DNA of 64,000 bases from NCBI RefSeq assembly GCF_009834025.1, contig NZ_CP047156.1:3246067-3310066 (forward strand). Reading direction: 5' to 3'. The position numbers and the translations under genes are program-made. The DNA is from Epidermidibacterium keratini. Its GTDB lineage: Bacteria; Actinomycetota; Actinomycetes; Mycobacteriales; Antricoccaceae. This document shows, in pieces, positions 1-7,403 of this stretch (position 1 is its first letter; the number at the start of each line of letters is the position of its first letter). A model generated the notes under the pieces. That model ran no database searches. It was not told the DNA's origin and saw only the letters and a program-made list of their open reading frames with translations.

Positions 1-8
1 TCTTTATC

Positions 9-62
9 GGTGGTTGAGCAGTGAGCGAGCCGCTAGGCGAGTGAGCGTCGGTCGAAACCACT
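9..62. repeat. Partial intergenic palindromic repeat (GGTGGTTGAGCAG / GTCGAAACCAC type)
   Basis: The segment opens with GGTGGTTGAGCAG and closes with GGTCGAAACCAC, the two ends of the dispersed repeat that recurs at 2176, 33966, 36323 and 56009. The ends are imperfect inverted complements of each other. It lies upstream of the first DUF222 gene. Confidence 0.6.
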
Positions 63-99
63 TCCCAGCCATATCAGCGATCTCAGCCCAGCGAAGACG

Positions 100-200
100 T
101 CTCGGTTCGTAACGATGTGGTAAAGACGTCCGCTATATGTGCGAAAACGGGCCATATCGACCTGTTCTCGAGGGGTCGTGTCGGTGGCCTAGCGTAGCGT
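100..200 (+). promoter_or_regulatory. Conserved leader/promoter of DUF222 cassette 1
   Basis: The stretch CGGTTCGTAACGATGTGG at 103-120, followed by GTAAAGACGTCCGCTATATG and GCGAAAACGG, recurs almost unchanged in front of the second DUF222 gene (reverse strand, 36231-36290). A TAGCGT at 195-200 sits seven bases before the ATG at 208 and would serve as a -10 element for a leaderless transcript. Conservation of about 70 non-coding bases between the two copies suggests the leader travels with the gene. Confidence 0.6.
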
Positions 201-207
201 CGAAGAC

Positions 208-2157
208 ATGAAGCGTAGGGCGTTGCGTGGTGGTGATCAGGTCGATGATCTGATCTCGCAGCTGCATTCGTACTGCCCGCTTCCCGACGGCGCCACGCTT
301 CCTGCTCGGGCGGCGAAGGAACCTGAGCCGGCACCGGTTGCGGAGCCTGCTGGACCGGAAGAGTCGGCGCCGCGGGCGGTGCAGACGGAGCTGTTCGAGC
401 AGTCAGAGGCAGATACGGCCGGGAGCACCGAGCCCGTCATCGAGACGGCGACCGACCCAGTCAATGAGGCGCAGGTAACGGCGCCACAGCAGACAGCCTC
501 GAAAGGCGCCGACGAGACGGTGCGGGTGTCGGGGCCGCGGGCGGCGTTGGCGGCGCTTCGTGATCAGCTCGATGGCTATCTGGCGCATATCGACTCGTTG
601 GAGTCTGCGCATGGGCAGGCGGTGACGGTGATCGAGATGTGCCAGCGGGTCTCGGGCACGGTGGCGGCGGTGGAGGCGCGTGCGATGGCGGAGGCGTTCG
701 CGACCGCCGAAGAGCAACTAGTCGAAGGTGCGAGCCCGAGCGGGTACCGCCCGCACGCCGCGCGGGAGGCTGATGGTGATCGTGGTGACCGGTGGGTCTC
801 GCGCCGCCAGATCGCCGCTACCGGGATCAGCGCCGCGTGCCGGGTCAACCCGCGCGTGGCACACGGGATGCTGAACAAGGCGCTGCGGATGACGCGGTCG
901 ATGCCGAACGCGCTGGACCGCGCACAGTCGGGTGACTGGTCGGGGTATCAGCTGGCGGTGCTGTTCCGCGCCGCGGACGACCTCGACGACGACGCCCTCG
1001 CCGCGGCGGACGAGAAGCTGTTCGCCAAGCGTGGGTATGTCACCACCGATACGCTGCGGCGGCGGTTGCGGACCTGGGCCGCGAAGCACACCCACATCCC
1101 TGCCGAGCCGGAGGCTGATCACGAGCAGGGCATGCACAACCGGCGGGTGGAGTTCTCGCAGACGGATTTGTTTGGGATGCGGTGGCTGAACGGCTACCTG
1201 CCCGCGGCGGTGATCACCGCGATCGAGAACGCGCTCGCCCAGTACGCCGCGCAGGTCGACAAGGACGACCCGCGGACCGCGGACCAAGTCCGCGCCGATG
1301 TGCTCCAGTCGATGTTGTTCGGACCGGCCGCACTGGCTCCTGCGGTTGCTAACCAGCTCGGGTTGAGCCCGGTCGTGATCGACCCTGCGACGGGGTATCC
1401 GCAGATCGATCCTGAGCAGTACACCCAGGTGCAGGACGCGTGGGAGACCATCGTGATGCTGATGGGCGTACTCGGCATGAGCACCCCGGCACCACCGAGA
1501 ACGCTGTTGACGGTGAGCGTGCCGCTGGCGACCCTGCTGTGTCTGCGTGCCGGGATCATCCCCGGCAGCACCGGAGCCAACGCCCCACCCGGCGCGAGTG
1601 GTCTCGACAGCCGGTGCTCGCCCGGAGGGGCTCGCACCTGCTCGACCGCCGATACAGGGCCCGCCGGTGGAGATGGCTCGGAGTACGACCGTGAGGACCG
1701 CGCCTATATCGAGGGTCTGGGGTTTGTGCCGTACCAGGTGCTGTTGTTCCTGCTCTCGGGTGAGCCGGACCTGCAAAGGCTCGTGACCGATGACCTCAGC
1801 GGCATGCCGCTGGATCTCGGCCCGGTCGTGCGCCACCCCAACGCTCGGATGCGCCGCCGCGTACAGCTACGCGACCGCACCTGCCGGTTCCCCTACTGCG
1901 ACCGACCCGCTGTCTCCGCGCGCGGGGAACTGGATCTGGACCACACCACTGAGCACCAGCCCGACGGGTCGGGTGGGCATACCGCCGACGCCGTACTCGC
2001 CTGCCTATGCCGTGAACACCACCGCATCCGCCACCACACCAACTGGCACGTCCAGATACGCGAAAACGGCGCGGTGATGATCTGGCGCAACCCCGGCCTC
2101 GGACTCGAACTCATCACCCGGCCCGGCGGGATCACCGAGAACCCCAGCCATAGCTAG
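208..2157 (+). CDS. DUF222 domain / HNH endonuclease signature protein (13E12 repeat family), copy 1
   Basis: A 649-residue member of the 13E12 family, which is multicopy in actinobacteria and is presumed mobile or selfish; no cellular function is established. Residues about 100-480 form the DUF222 region. The C-terminus holds an HNH nuclease fold: RDRTCRFPYC near residue 555, the LDLDH motif near 573 and CREHHRIRHH near 605, so the metal-binding His/Asp/Asn-type residues look intact. Residues about 463-482 are encoded by an in-frame copy of the dispersed palindromic repeat. The ATG at 208 is preceded by TAGCGT at seven bases, suggesting a leaderless start. A near twin lies inverted at 34231-36177. 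Confidence 0.9.
   Translation: MKRRALRGGDQVDDLISQLHSYCPLPDGATLPARAAKEPEPAPVAEPAGPEESAPRAVQTELFEQSEADTAGSTEPVIETATDPVNEAQVTAPQQTASKGADETVRVSGPRAALAALRDQLDGYLAHIDSLESAHGQAVTVIEMCQRVSGTVAAVEARAMAEAFATAEEQLVEGASPSGYRPHAAREADGDRGDRWVSRRQIAATGISAACRVNPRVAHGMLNKALRMTRSMPNALDRAQSGDWSGYQLAVLFRAADDLDDDALAAADEKLFAKRGYVTTDTLRRRLRTWAAKHTHIPAEPEADHEQGMHNRRVEFSQTDLFGMRWLNGYLPAAVITAIENALAQYAAQVDKDDPRTADQVRADVLQSMLFGPAALAPAVANQLGLSPVVIDPATGYPQIDPEQYTQVQDAWETIVMLMGVLGMSTPAPPRTLLTVSVPLATLLCLRAGIIPGSTGANAPPGASGLDSRCSPGGARTCSTADTGPAGGDGSEYDREDRAYIEGLGFVPYQVLLFLLSGEPDLQRLVTDDLSGMPLDLGPVVRHPNARMRRRVQLRDRTCRFPYCDRPAVSARGELDLDHTTEHQPDGSGGHTADAVLACLCREHHRIRHHTNWHVQIRENGAVMIWRNPGLGLELITRPGGITENPSHS
1597..1652 (+). repeat. 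Palindromic repeat unit inside DUF222 copy 1
   Basis: GTGGTCTCGACAGCCGGTGC near 1598 through CACCTGCTCGACCGCCGA near 1634-1651 matches the intergenic repeat (GGTCTCGACAACCGG ... CCTGCTCGACCACCGA), but here it is translated in frame. The matching place in copy 2 (34811-34866) also carries it. Confidence 0.7.
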
Positions 2158-2175
2158 AGATACCGGCCGGCGGAC

Positions 2176-2272
2176 GTGGTCTCGACAGACGCTCAGGCCC
2201 AGGGCTCGCAGCTGCCTGTCCTGAGCAGGCGCGAGGGACGAGCGCCGGTTGTCGAAGGGCTCGACCACCGAT
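2176..2272. repeat. Intergenic palindromic repeat
   Basis: GTGGTCTCGACAGACGCTCA begins the unit and GGGCTCGACCACCGAT ends it, with GCGCGAGGGACGAGCGCCGG in the middle. It fills the space between the convergent DUF222 and LysE-family genes. No T-rich tract follows, so it is not a clear terminator. Confidence 0.7.
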
Positions 2273-2294
2273 AAAGCGACCACCGAGGAGTCCG

Positions 2295-2912
2295 TTAGGG
2301 GCGGTCGGCGAGGGCGAGGTAGGCGCCGAAGCCGAGAAATCCGACACCTGCGGCCTGGTCCAGCCGGCGCGGCGAGGCGCGCAGAGCGCCGCTCGCGCGG
2401 CCGAGCACGACTCCGGCGACGATGTAGCCGACGGCCGCGAGCGCCTCCACGGCGATGTACGCGGCAGCAAGCAGCAGCAGGACCGCCGTCGATCCACCCC
2501 GCGGCGTGAACTGGGGGAGAAACGCGGCAAACAGCAACACCGCCTTGGGATTGGTGATCGCCGTCAAAAACTCGCGCCGCGCCGCGGCGTACATCCCTGA
2601 TCTACCAGGCGCTCCTTCACCAGAAGGCTCAGTCCCGGGTGCGCGAAGCATCGAGATCCCGAGCCAGATGAGGTACGCCACGCCGGCCCACCGGATCGCT
2701 TCAAAGACGATCACCGAACGCTGCATGATCGCGCCGAGACCGGACACCACTGCGACGCTGAGCAACACGAAGGCGCTGAACCTCCCGAGCATGCCCACGA
2801 GGGCATACCGCACTCCGTGCAGGGCGGCGTTACGCAGCCCGAGGAGCTGGTTGGCTCCGGGGATCACCGCCACAATCACAGCGGCCGGAAGAAACACGTG
2901 CCAGGCGATCAC
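2295..2912 (-). CDS. LysE/RhtB family exporter
   Basis: A 205-residue inner-membrane protein of the LysE/RhtB superfamily, which exports amino acids or related small molecules; the substrate is not predictable here. The N-terminal segment has the family's proline-glycine signature (VAVIPGANQLLGLRNAALHG, residues 14-33). Hydrophobic segments lie at about 5-25, 38-60, 67-88, 115-135, 145-170 and 185-203, giving the usual five to six helices, and FLTAITNPKAVLLFAAFLPQ near 118 is the typical central motif. Length is normal for the family. It stands alone, convergent with the DUF222 gene. Confidence 0.88.
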   Translation of the reverse strand: MIAWHVFLPAAVIVAVIPGANQLLGLRNAALHGVRYALVGMLGRFSAFVLLSVAVVSGLGAIMQRSVIVFEAIRWAGVAYLIWLGISMLRAPGTEPSGEGAPGRSGMYAAARREFLTAITNPKAVLLFAAFLPQFTPRGGSTAVLLLLAAAYIAVEALAAVGYIVAGVVLGRASGALRASPRRLDQAAGVGFLGFGAYLALADRP

Positions 2913-2954
2913 CCATCCAGGTTAGGCCCCGCACCGCCCAAACGGATTTCGCGC

Positions 2955-3470
2955 CTATATGACTTCCAGGTGACTGCACTGCCACCGGCGATCGAGACCA
3001 ACGAACCGCAGCGTCATCGCGCGTACTCGAGGCCCTCGCTGCACAATCGCGGTCGCCTCGCACACGCCGTCGAGCACTTCACAGGTGATCACCCGCAGGA
3101 TGACGGGTGCGGGCAGGGTCGTCCGCCGAGATGCCGGAGCGCCCGGAGCAAGTGAACGGATCCACTCCATCGTCGCCATCGTGGTGTGCGGTGCCAACAG
3201 CTCGACTCCGCGATGTCCGGTCAGCACCTCGGCCGCCGCCCGCGCATATCCCTCCGCGAACGGCTCTAGCGGCGGCAACGTTCTTGAGCGCGATCGCTGC
3301 GGTGCAAAGGAAAACTGATCTGGGCGCGGTCGCTTTCCCGGCAGCTCGAGCGGAAGCTGTGGCGGGTCGGGAACGAGCCGCAGGTGTCGCGCGCGCGGTT
3401 CGGTCTGCGGCGGCGGCTCGCTGACCGGTGCCCGCCTGATCGTCACGGTGCCCACTGCTGCTGTGCTCAT
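2955..3470 (-). CDS. DUF6459-type (Rv3231/3242-like) hypothetical protein
   Basis: A 171-residue soluble protein. The first 65 residues are proline- and arginine-rich and probably disordered. Residues about 70-171 form a compact alpha/beta domain ending in CEATAIVQRGPRVRAMTLRF and a conserved RRWQCSHLEV tail, matching my memory of actinobacterial DUF6459 proteins, which are often encoded near secA. The function of the family is unknown. It ends the run 3470-4262 on the minus strand, 21 bases after the LysM gene, so the two are probably cotranscribed. Confidence 0.6.
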   Translation of the reverse strand: MSTAAVGTVTIRRAPVSEPPPQTEPRARHLRLVPDPPQLPLELPGKRPRPDQFSFAPQRSRSRTLPPLEPFAEGYARAAAEVLTGHRGVELLAPHTTMATMEWIRSLAPGAPASRRTTLPAPVILRVITCEVLDGVCEATAIVQRGPRVRAMTLRFVGLDRRWQCSHLEVI

Positions 3471-3491
3471 CGATTGACTCCTTCGCCTCGA

Positions 3492-4262
3492 TCACGCGCT
3501 TATCGGGGGCCCAAATGGCAACTGCAGGACCTGCCCGGGGAGCAGGCGGTCGGGATCGGAGCCGATCGCCTCGGCGTTCGCGCTCCATAAGTCATCAACC
3601 GCATCGGCGATGTCGGCCAACGACGCATTCGGTCCAAGCTGCTGCGCGGCGATGCTCCACAGGCAATCGCCGGCGACCACGGTGTACGCCGTACCGCCGG
3701 CTGCGGGCTCGCCGTCGGCCACCGGCGGGGGAGACGTCGCTGGCGGTGGTTCCACCTCCGGCGAGGCCGGCTGGTCCGTCTCGGGCTGGTCCGTGGTTGG
3801 TGGTTGCGTCGTTACCGGCGGGGCCTGCTCGGCGCCTTCGGCGGGCCAGTCGAACTGGTCGATCACGGTCGGCCCGGCATCCTGGCTCGGCTCGGCCGTC
3901 GCGCTCGTCGACGTCGACGCGGGTGCCCCCACCGGCGCGCATGCGGCCGGCAACACCGCCGCACCCACCATCAACGCCGCGAGCTGCATGACCGGCCACG
4001 CGCGGCCACCAGCGATACCACACGCCGGCTGCTCGCGAATCTCGGCGACCGCGGTCAACGCCACCGCCACGACGAGTACGCCGCAGATCGCGCAGAGTAC
4101 GGCGCTGGCAACGACGAGCGCTGCGGCGTCGGCGCCGTAGGAGTCCACGAAAGCCTGCGGAGCGCGGACGAGATCCCACACCTCGTGCCGTGACGGCGCC
4201 AGCAGCCAGATCGTCGTCGCCAAGGCCAGCTCCCACGCGCCGGCTCGCCAGACAATGCGCAT
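3492..4262 (-). CDS. Membrane-anchored LysM domain protein
   Basis: A 256-residue protein. Hydrophobic segments lie near residues 9-24, 46-72 and 90-108; a long Pro/Thr/Glu-rich linker follows (about 110-190), then a C-terminal LysM domain beginning YTVVAGDCLWSIAAQQLG and ending RLLPGQVLQLP. LysM binds N-acetylglucosamine polymers, so the domain should reach peptidoglycan outside the membrane. The linker length fits spanning from membrane to wall. The gene diverges from the one at 4395; the gap between them is AT-rich and contains the small palindrome CATCATTTGATG. Confidence 0.8.
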   Translation of the reverse strand: MRIVWRAGAWELALATTIWLLAPSRHEVWDLVRAPQAFVDSYGADAAALVVASAVLCAICGVLVVAVALTAVAEIREQPACGIAGGRAWPVMQLAALMVGAAVLPAACAPVGAPASTSTSATAEPSQDAGPTVIDQFDWPAEGAEQAPPVTTQPPTTDQPETDQPASPEVEPPPATSPPPVADGEPAAGGTAYTVVAGDCLWSIAAQQLGPNASLADIADAVDDLWSANAEAIGSDPDRLLPGQVLQLPFGPPISA

Positions 4263-4394
4263 GCCGGCCTCCCGTTAGCATCGTTTAACATCATTTGATG
4301 CGATATGACGAAGTTAACGGGTAAACAAATCGCTTTGTCAAGGGTTGGTCATCGACCTGTTGACGAGGGTGCGCTGGCAGGGCACCGTGCTCAC

Positions 4395-4958
4395 ATGCGA
4401 TGGGAGCGGTTGATCGAGGAGATCGGAGCCCGCCTTGACCAGGAGGAACGCGAGGCGCGCGATGCCGAGATCGCTGACCGGATCCGGCGCGAAGTCGCCC
4501 AGATCGCGATGCTTGATCGGCTACGGGCGGCCGAGGGGCAGGGTGTGGTGCTGCATCTGGCCCCGGACCGGGTGCACCGCGGCACGATCCGCCAAGTGGG
4601 CGCCGACTGGCTGCTGATCGCCGAGCCGGCCGGGGAGTGTCTCGTGGCGCTCCGCCACGTGCAGACCATCGACGGGCTCGGAACGCTCACCGCCGCGGCG
4701 CTTCAGGCGCCGGCGCGCCGGATATTCGAAGGGATGGACCTGCGCTATGCCCTCCGCGGCATCGCGGTCGATCGGGCTCAGGTGCGTGTCGGGCTCGCCG
4801 GCGGTGCCGAGCTGACCGGCACGATTGACCGGGTTGGGGCCGACTTCATCGACGTGGCGATTCACGCAGTAGGCGAGCTGCGGCGCAGCTCGCAGGTCAC
4901 CGGTCGCACCACGATCGCGCTTCCGGCGCTCGTCGAGGTGGTGCGTCTAGGCGGCTAG
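4395..4958 (+). CDS. Conserved actinobacterial protein (MRWxxL family, often labelled Fis-like)
   Basis: A 187-residue soluble protein of a family found widely in actinobacteria. The ATG at 4395 is chosen because family members I remember begin MRWxxLF/IEEIxxxL with an acidic helix, as here (MRWERLIEEIGARLDQEERE); the longer frame from 4305 adds 30 residues without family character. Residues 1-60 form a charged helix; 62-185 contain two similar beta-rich repeats (GVVLHLAPDRVHRGTIRQVG and VRVGLAGGAELTGTIDRVGA). The function is unknown; the Fis label is not supported by any HTH I can see. Confidence 0.7.
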   Translation: MRWERLIEEIGARLDQEEREARDAEIADRIRREVAQIAMLDRLRAAEGQGVVLHLAPDRVHRGTIRQVGADWLLIAEPAGECLVALRHVQTIDGLGTLTAAALQAPARRIFEGMDLRYALRGIAVDRAQVRVGLAGGAELTGTIDRVGADFIDVAIHAVGELRRSSQVTGRTTIALPALVEVVRLGG

Positions 4959-4967
4959 CGGAAGTGG

Positions 4968-5207
4968 TTACGCCTCGACGTCGGCGTCGGCGTCGGAGAA
5001 CGCGTTGCTGGCAACCTGCTGCTCGGTCTTGTGATAAGCGCGCTGGATGTAGGCCTCAAGCTCGGCATTCTCGACCCGCCACTGGCCGCGACCGCCGACC
5101 TTGATCGCTGGAAGATCTCCGCTGCGCACGAGCGCATAGGCCTGCGAGCTTGAGATGTTGAGAATGTCCGCAACATCGCTGAGCTTCAGGAAGCGGTTGG
5201 CCGGCAC
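4968..5207 (-). CDS. Excisionase-family helix-turn-helix DNA-binding protein
   Basis: A 79-residue protein with a MerR/excisionase-type winged HTH: FLKLSDVADILNISSSQAYA (residues 6-25) followed by the wing LPAIKVGGRGQWRVENAELE. This fold is shared by BldC-like regulators and phage excisionases; with no integrase nearby, a regulator is more likely. The GTG at 5207 is selected because GGAGG lies four bases upstream and the HTH starts right after it; the longer reverse-strand frame reaching 5699 is an artefact over the SAF gene. It diverges from the SAF/CpaE pair. Confidence 0.8.
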   Translation of the reverse strand: MPANRFLKLSDVADILNISSSQAYALVRSGDLPAIKVGGRGQWRVENAELEAYIQRAYHKTEQQVASNAFSDADADVEA

Positions 5208-5279
5208 AGTGCCTCCGAGGGCGTGGGGTCTCGTTGCTGCCCCGCAACTGTAGCGCCTACCGGCACCACCGGGCCGGGC

Positions 5280-5306
5280 TGTCCACAGGCGCCTGTGCTG
5301 TGGACA
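5280..5306. promoter_or_regulatory. 9-bp inverted repeat TGTCCACAG-N9-CTGTGGACA
   Basis: Perfect 9-base arms at 5280-5288 and 5298-5306 lie between the divergent HTH gene and SAF gene. Each arm resembles a DnaA box with one change (TGTGGACA versus TGTGGATAA). It could be an operator for the adjacent HTH protein or a DnaA-box pair; sequence alone does not decide. Confidence 0.45.
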
Positions 5307-5424
5307 AACGGGTGCGTAAGCGCCGGTGCGTGATCTAGGGTGTGAGCCCAACGTGTAATCGCCTGGTCGCGCACGGTTTAACTCGAGGTGGCGCGCGGTG
5401 AGCTTCGCGGCGAGAGAGGATCCG

Positions 5425-6126
5425 ATGACGACGACCCTGCGCCCTACGCCGCCCGACGACCAGGCCGCGGCACTGCCCCGCTCACCCGCAGCGCGGCGAC
5501 TGCGCTCGATTCGCTGGTTCAACCTCAGGTTGCTGCTCGGTGTCGTGCTCGTCCTCGCGGCGGTCATCGGTGGTGCGCGGATCATCGGTGCCGCAGACAA
5601 GACCACCACCGTCTGGGCTGCGGCCGTCGACCTGGCCGAAGGTGTCCAGCTCACTGAAGCGGACCTCGTTGCCGTCGAGGTGCGCATCGAAGACGGCACC
5701 GGCAGCTACCTCGCAGCTAACACTGTGCCGCAGGGCAAGACGCTGCTGCGCGACATCACAGCGGGCGAGCTCATCCCGGCCTCGGCGGTGGGCACGGCGA
5801 GTGACCAGGTATCGCTGGCATTGTCGGTTCCGGCGCAGCAGCTGCCGGCCTCTGCGCAGCGCGGAGATCGCGTGTCGATCTATGCATCGACGGACGCTAC
5901 GGGGAGCAGTACGCCACCCGAGAGTGCCGCTGTAGTCGCCGAAGCAGTCACCCTCGTCGAGATCAGCGGTCGGTCAGACGGCGCGCTCTCGGTGGGCTCG
6001 GCCGACCTGCAGGTCGTCATCGCCGTACCGAGCTGCGCCGTACAGCAGATCCTCGATGCCACCAACGGGCGCCAGCTCTCGGTCGTCGTACTCGACGACA
6101 GCGCCGCGCCGACGGAGCTGTGCTGA
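5425..6126 (+). CDS. SAF domain (CpaB/RcpC-like) membrane protein
   Basis: A 233-residue single-pass protein. A membrane helix (LRLLLGVVLVLAAVIGGARI, about residues 33-52) is followed by a SAF domain (about 65-125: VWAAAVDLAEGVQLTEADLV ... VPQGKTLLRDITAGELIPAS) and a further beta-rich domain. CpaB/RcpC proteins with this layout act in Flp/Tad pilus secretion. The ATG at 5425 follows GAGAGGAT and is preferred over 5398. The next gene overlaps or abuts it and encodes a CpaE-like ATPase, as in tad clusters, but no CpaF, TadB/C or pilin gene is present in the window. Confidence 0.8.
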   Translation: MTTTLRPTPPDDQAAALPRSPAARRLRSIRWFNLRLLLGVVLVLAAVIGGARIIGAADKTTTVWAAAVDLAEGVQLTEADLVAVEVRIEDGTGSYLAANTVPQGKTLLRDITAGELIPASAVGTASDQVSLALSVPAQQLPASAQRGDRVSIYASTDATGSSTPPESAAVVAEAVTLVEISGRSDGALSVGSADLQVVIAVPSCAVQQILDATNGRQLSVVVLDDSAAPTELC

Positions 6127-6128
6127 GT

Positions 6129-7376
6129 ATGCCGACGCCAGTGGCGACCGCCGTCGTCGAACCGATGGCCGATGCCAGCGTGCTGCGCGCCGTCGAGCAG
6201 ACCGACGGTGCGCTCACGCTCGCGCGCCGCTGCGTCGATGTGGCCGAGCTGGTCGCGGTCGCCGCCTCCGGGCAGGTCCGCGCGTGTGTCATCTCGCAGA
6301 CGCTGCCCGGGCTCGACCGCACCGTGCTCGATGCGTTGCACGCCTACGACGTTGCGGTGATCGCGCTTGCCGATGCCCCCGTCGGCACGGTGCTCCCGTG
6401 GGACGCGGTGCTTGAGATCCCCGTCGTACCAGACGATCTCGTGCGCGCAGTGCTGCAGGGGCCGATGCTTCGCGACACCACTCAAGACGGGCCTAACGGC
6501 GTCGCGCCGACCACCCGATCGCAGGTGGTCGCGGTGTGGGGACCGGCCGGTGCGCCCGGACGCAGCACCGTCGCGCTCGGTCTCGCCGACGAGGCGAGCC
6601 GGCTCGGAGTGCCGACGTTGCTCGTGGATGCCGACGTCTACGGCGGCGCGATCGCCCCGATGCTTGGCTTACTCGACGAGGCGCCGGGGCTCGCCGCGGC
6701 GGCGCGCGTCGCGACGCAGGGCGATCTCGAGATTGGCACGCTCGCCCGGCTCGCGCTCTCGCTCGGGCCGAATCTCCGGGTCCTGACAGGGATCTCGCGC
6801 GTCGACCGATGGCCTGAACTGCGACCCGGAGCGATCGAGGCAGTGCTCGCCGCCGCGCGTCAGCTGTGCCCGCTTGTCGTGGTCGACTGCGCCTTCGCGA
6901 TCGAACAGGACGAGGAGCTGTCCTACGACACGCTCGCTCCTCGTCGCAACGGCGCAACGATCGCCGTACTCGAGCAGGCTGACACCGTCGTGTTTGTCGG
7001 CGGTGCCGATCCGGTCGCCGTCGCCCGAGCGATGCGCGCGCTGCAGGAGCTGAGCGAGATGCTGCCTCACCTGCGACCGGTCGTGGTCGCAAACCAGGTG
7101 CGCAGCTCGGTCTTTGCCGGCAACCCGCAGCCGCAGCTCGCCGAGGCCTACCAGCGGTACGCCGGACTGCCGGTGCACTCGTTCTTGCCCTACGACCGCG
7201 CCGCCACGGACGCCATGCTGGCCCGCGGACGGACGCTTGCCGAGGCGGCACCACGCTCCGCGCTGCGGGCGGAGCTTCGCGCTCTGGCTACCGCCCTTAC
7301 CGGTGCTCGCGTCAAGGCTGCACGCGCCAGCCGGGCGAGTCGCCGCGCACGGCGCGGCATCGAGACGGCAAGATGA
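6129..7376 (+). CDS. CpaE/Ssd-like MinD-superfamily ATPase
   Basis: A 415-residue protein. The N-terminal 120 residues resemble a degenerate receiver-like domain; residues about 135-390 form a ParA/MinD-type ATPase. The P-loop reads GPAGAPGRST instead of the classical KGGxGKT, the same divergence seen in actinobacterial CpaE/Ssd proteins; VLLVDADVYGGA and LVVVDCAF look like the A' and Walker B segments. The C-terminus is arginine-rich. CpaE localises Tad pilus machinery; Ssd of mycobacteria has been tied to septum control. The start could also be GTG at 6120, overlapping the SAF stop codon; either way translation is coupled. Confidence 0.78.
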   Translation: MPTPVATAVVEPMADASVLRAVEQTDGALTLARRCVDVAELVAVAASGQVRACVISQTLPGLDRTVLDALHAYDVAVIALADAPVGTVLPWDAVLEIPVVPDDLVRAVLQGPMLRDTTQDGPNGVAPTTRSQVVAVWGPAGAPGRSTVALGLADEASRLGVPTLLVDADVYGGAIAPMLGLLDEAPGLAAAARVATQGDLEIGTLARLALSLGPNLRVLTGISRVDRWPELRPGAIEAVLAAARQLCPLVVVDCAFAIEQDEELSYDTLAPRRNGATIAVLEQADTVVFVGGADPVAVARAMRALQELSEMLPHLRPVVVANQVRSSVFAGNPQPQLAEAYQRYAGLPVHSFLPYDRAATDAMLARGRTLAEAAPRSALRAELRALATALTGARVKAARASRASRRARRGIETAR

Positions 7377-7403
7377 GGCCATGCCGACGCGTGGGGAGCA
7401 TCG

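Noticed and set aside
718-1836. 372-residue reverse-strand ORF over DUF222 copy 1
   Set aside because: It is a GC-rich antisense shadow, rich in Arg/His/Gly with no domain; the forward frame has clear DUF222 and HNH motifs.
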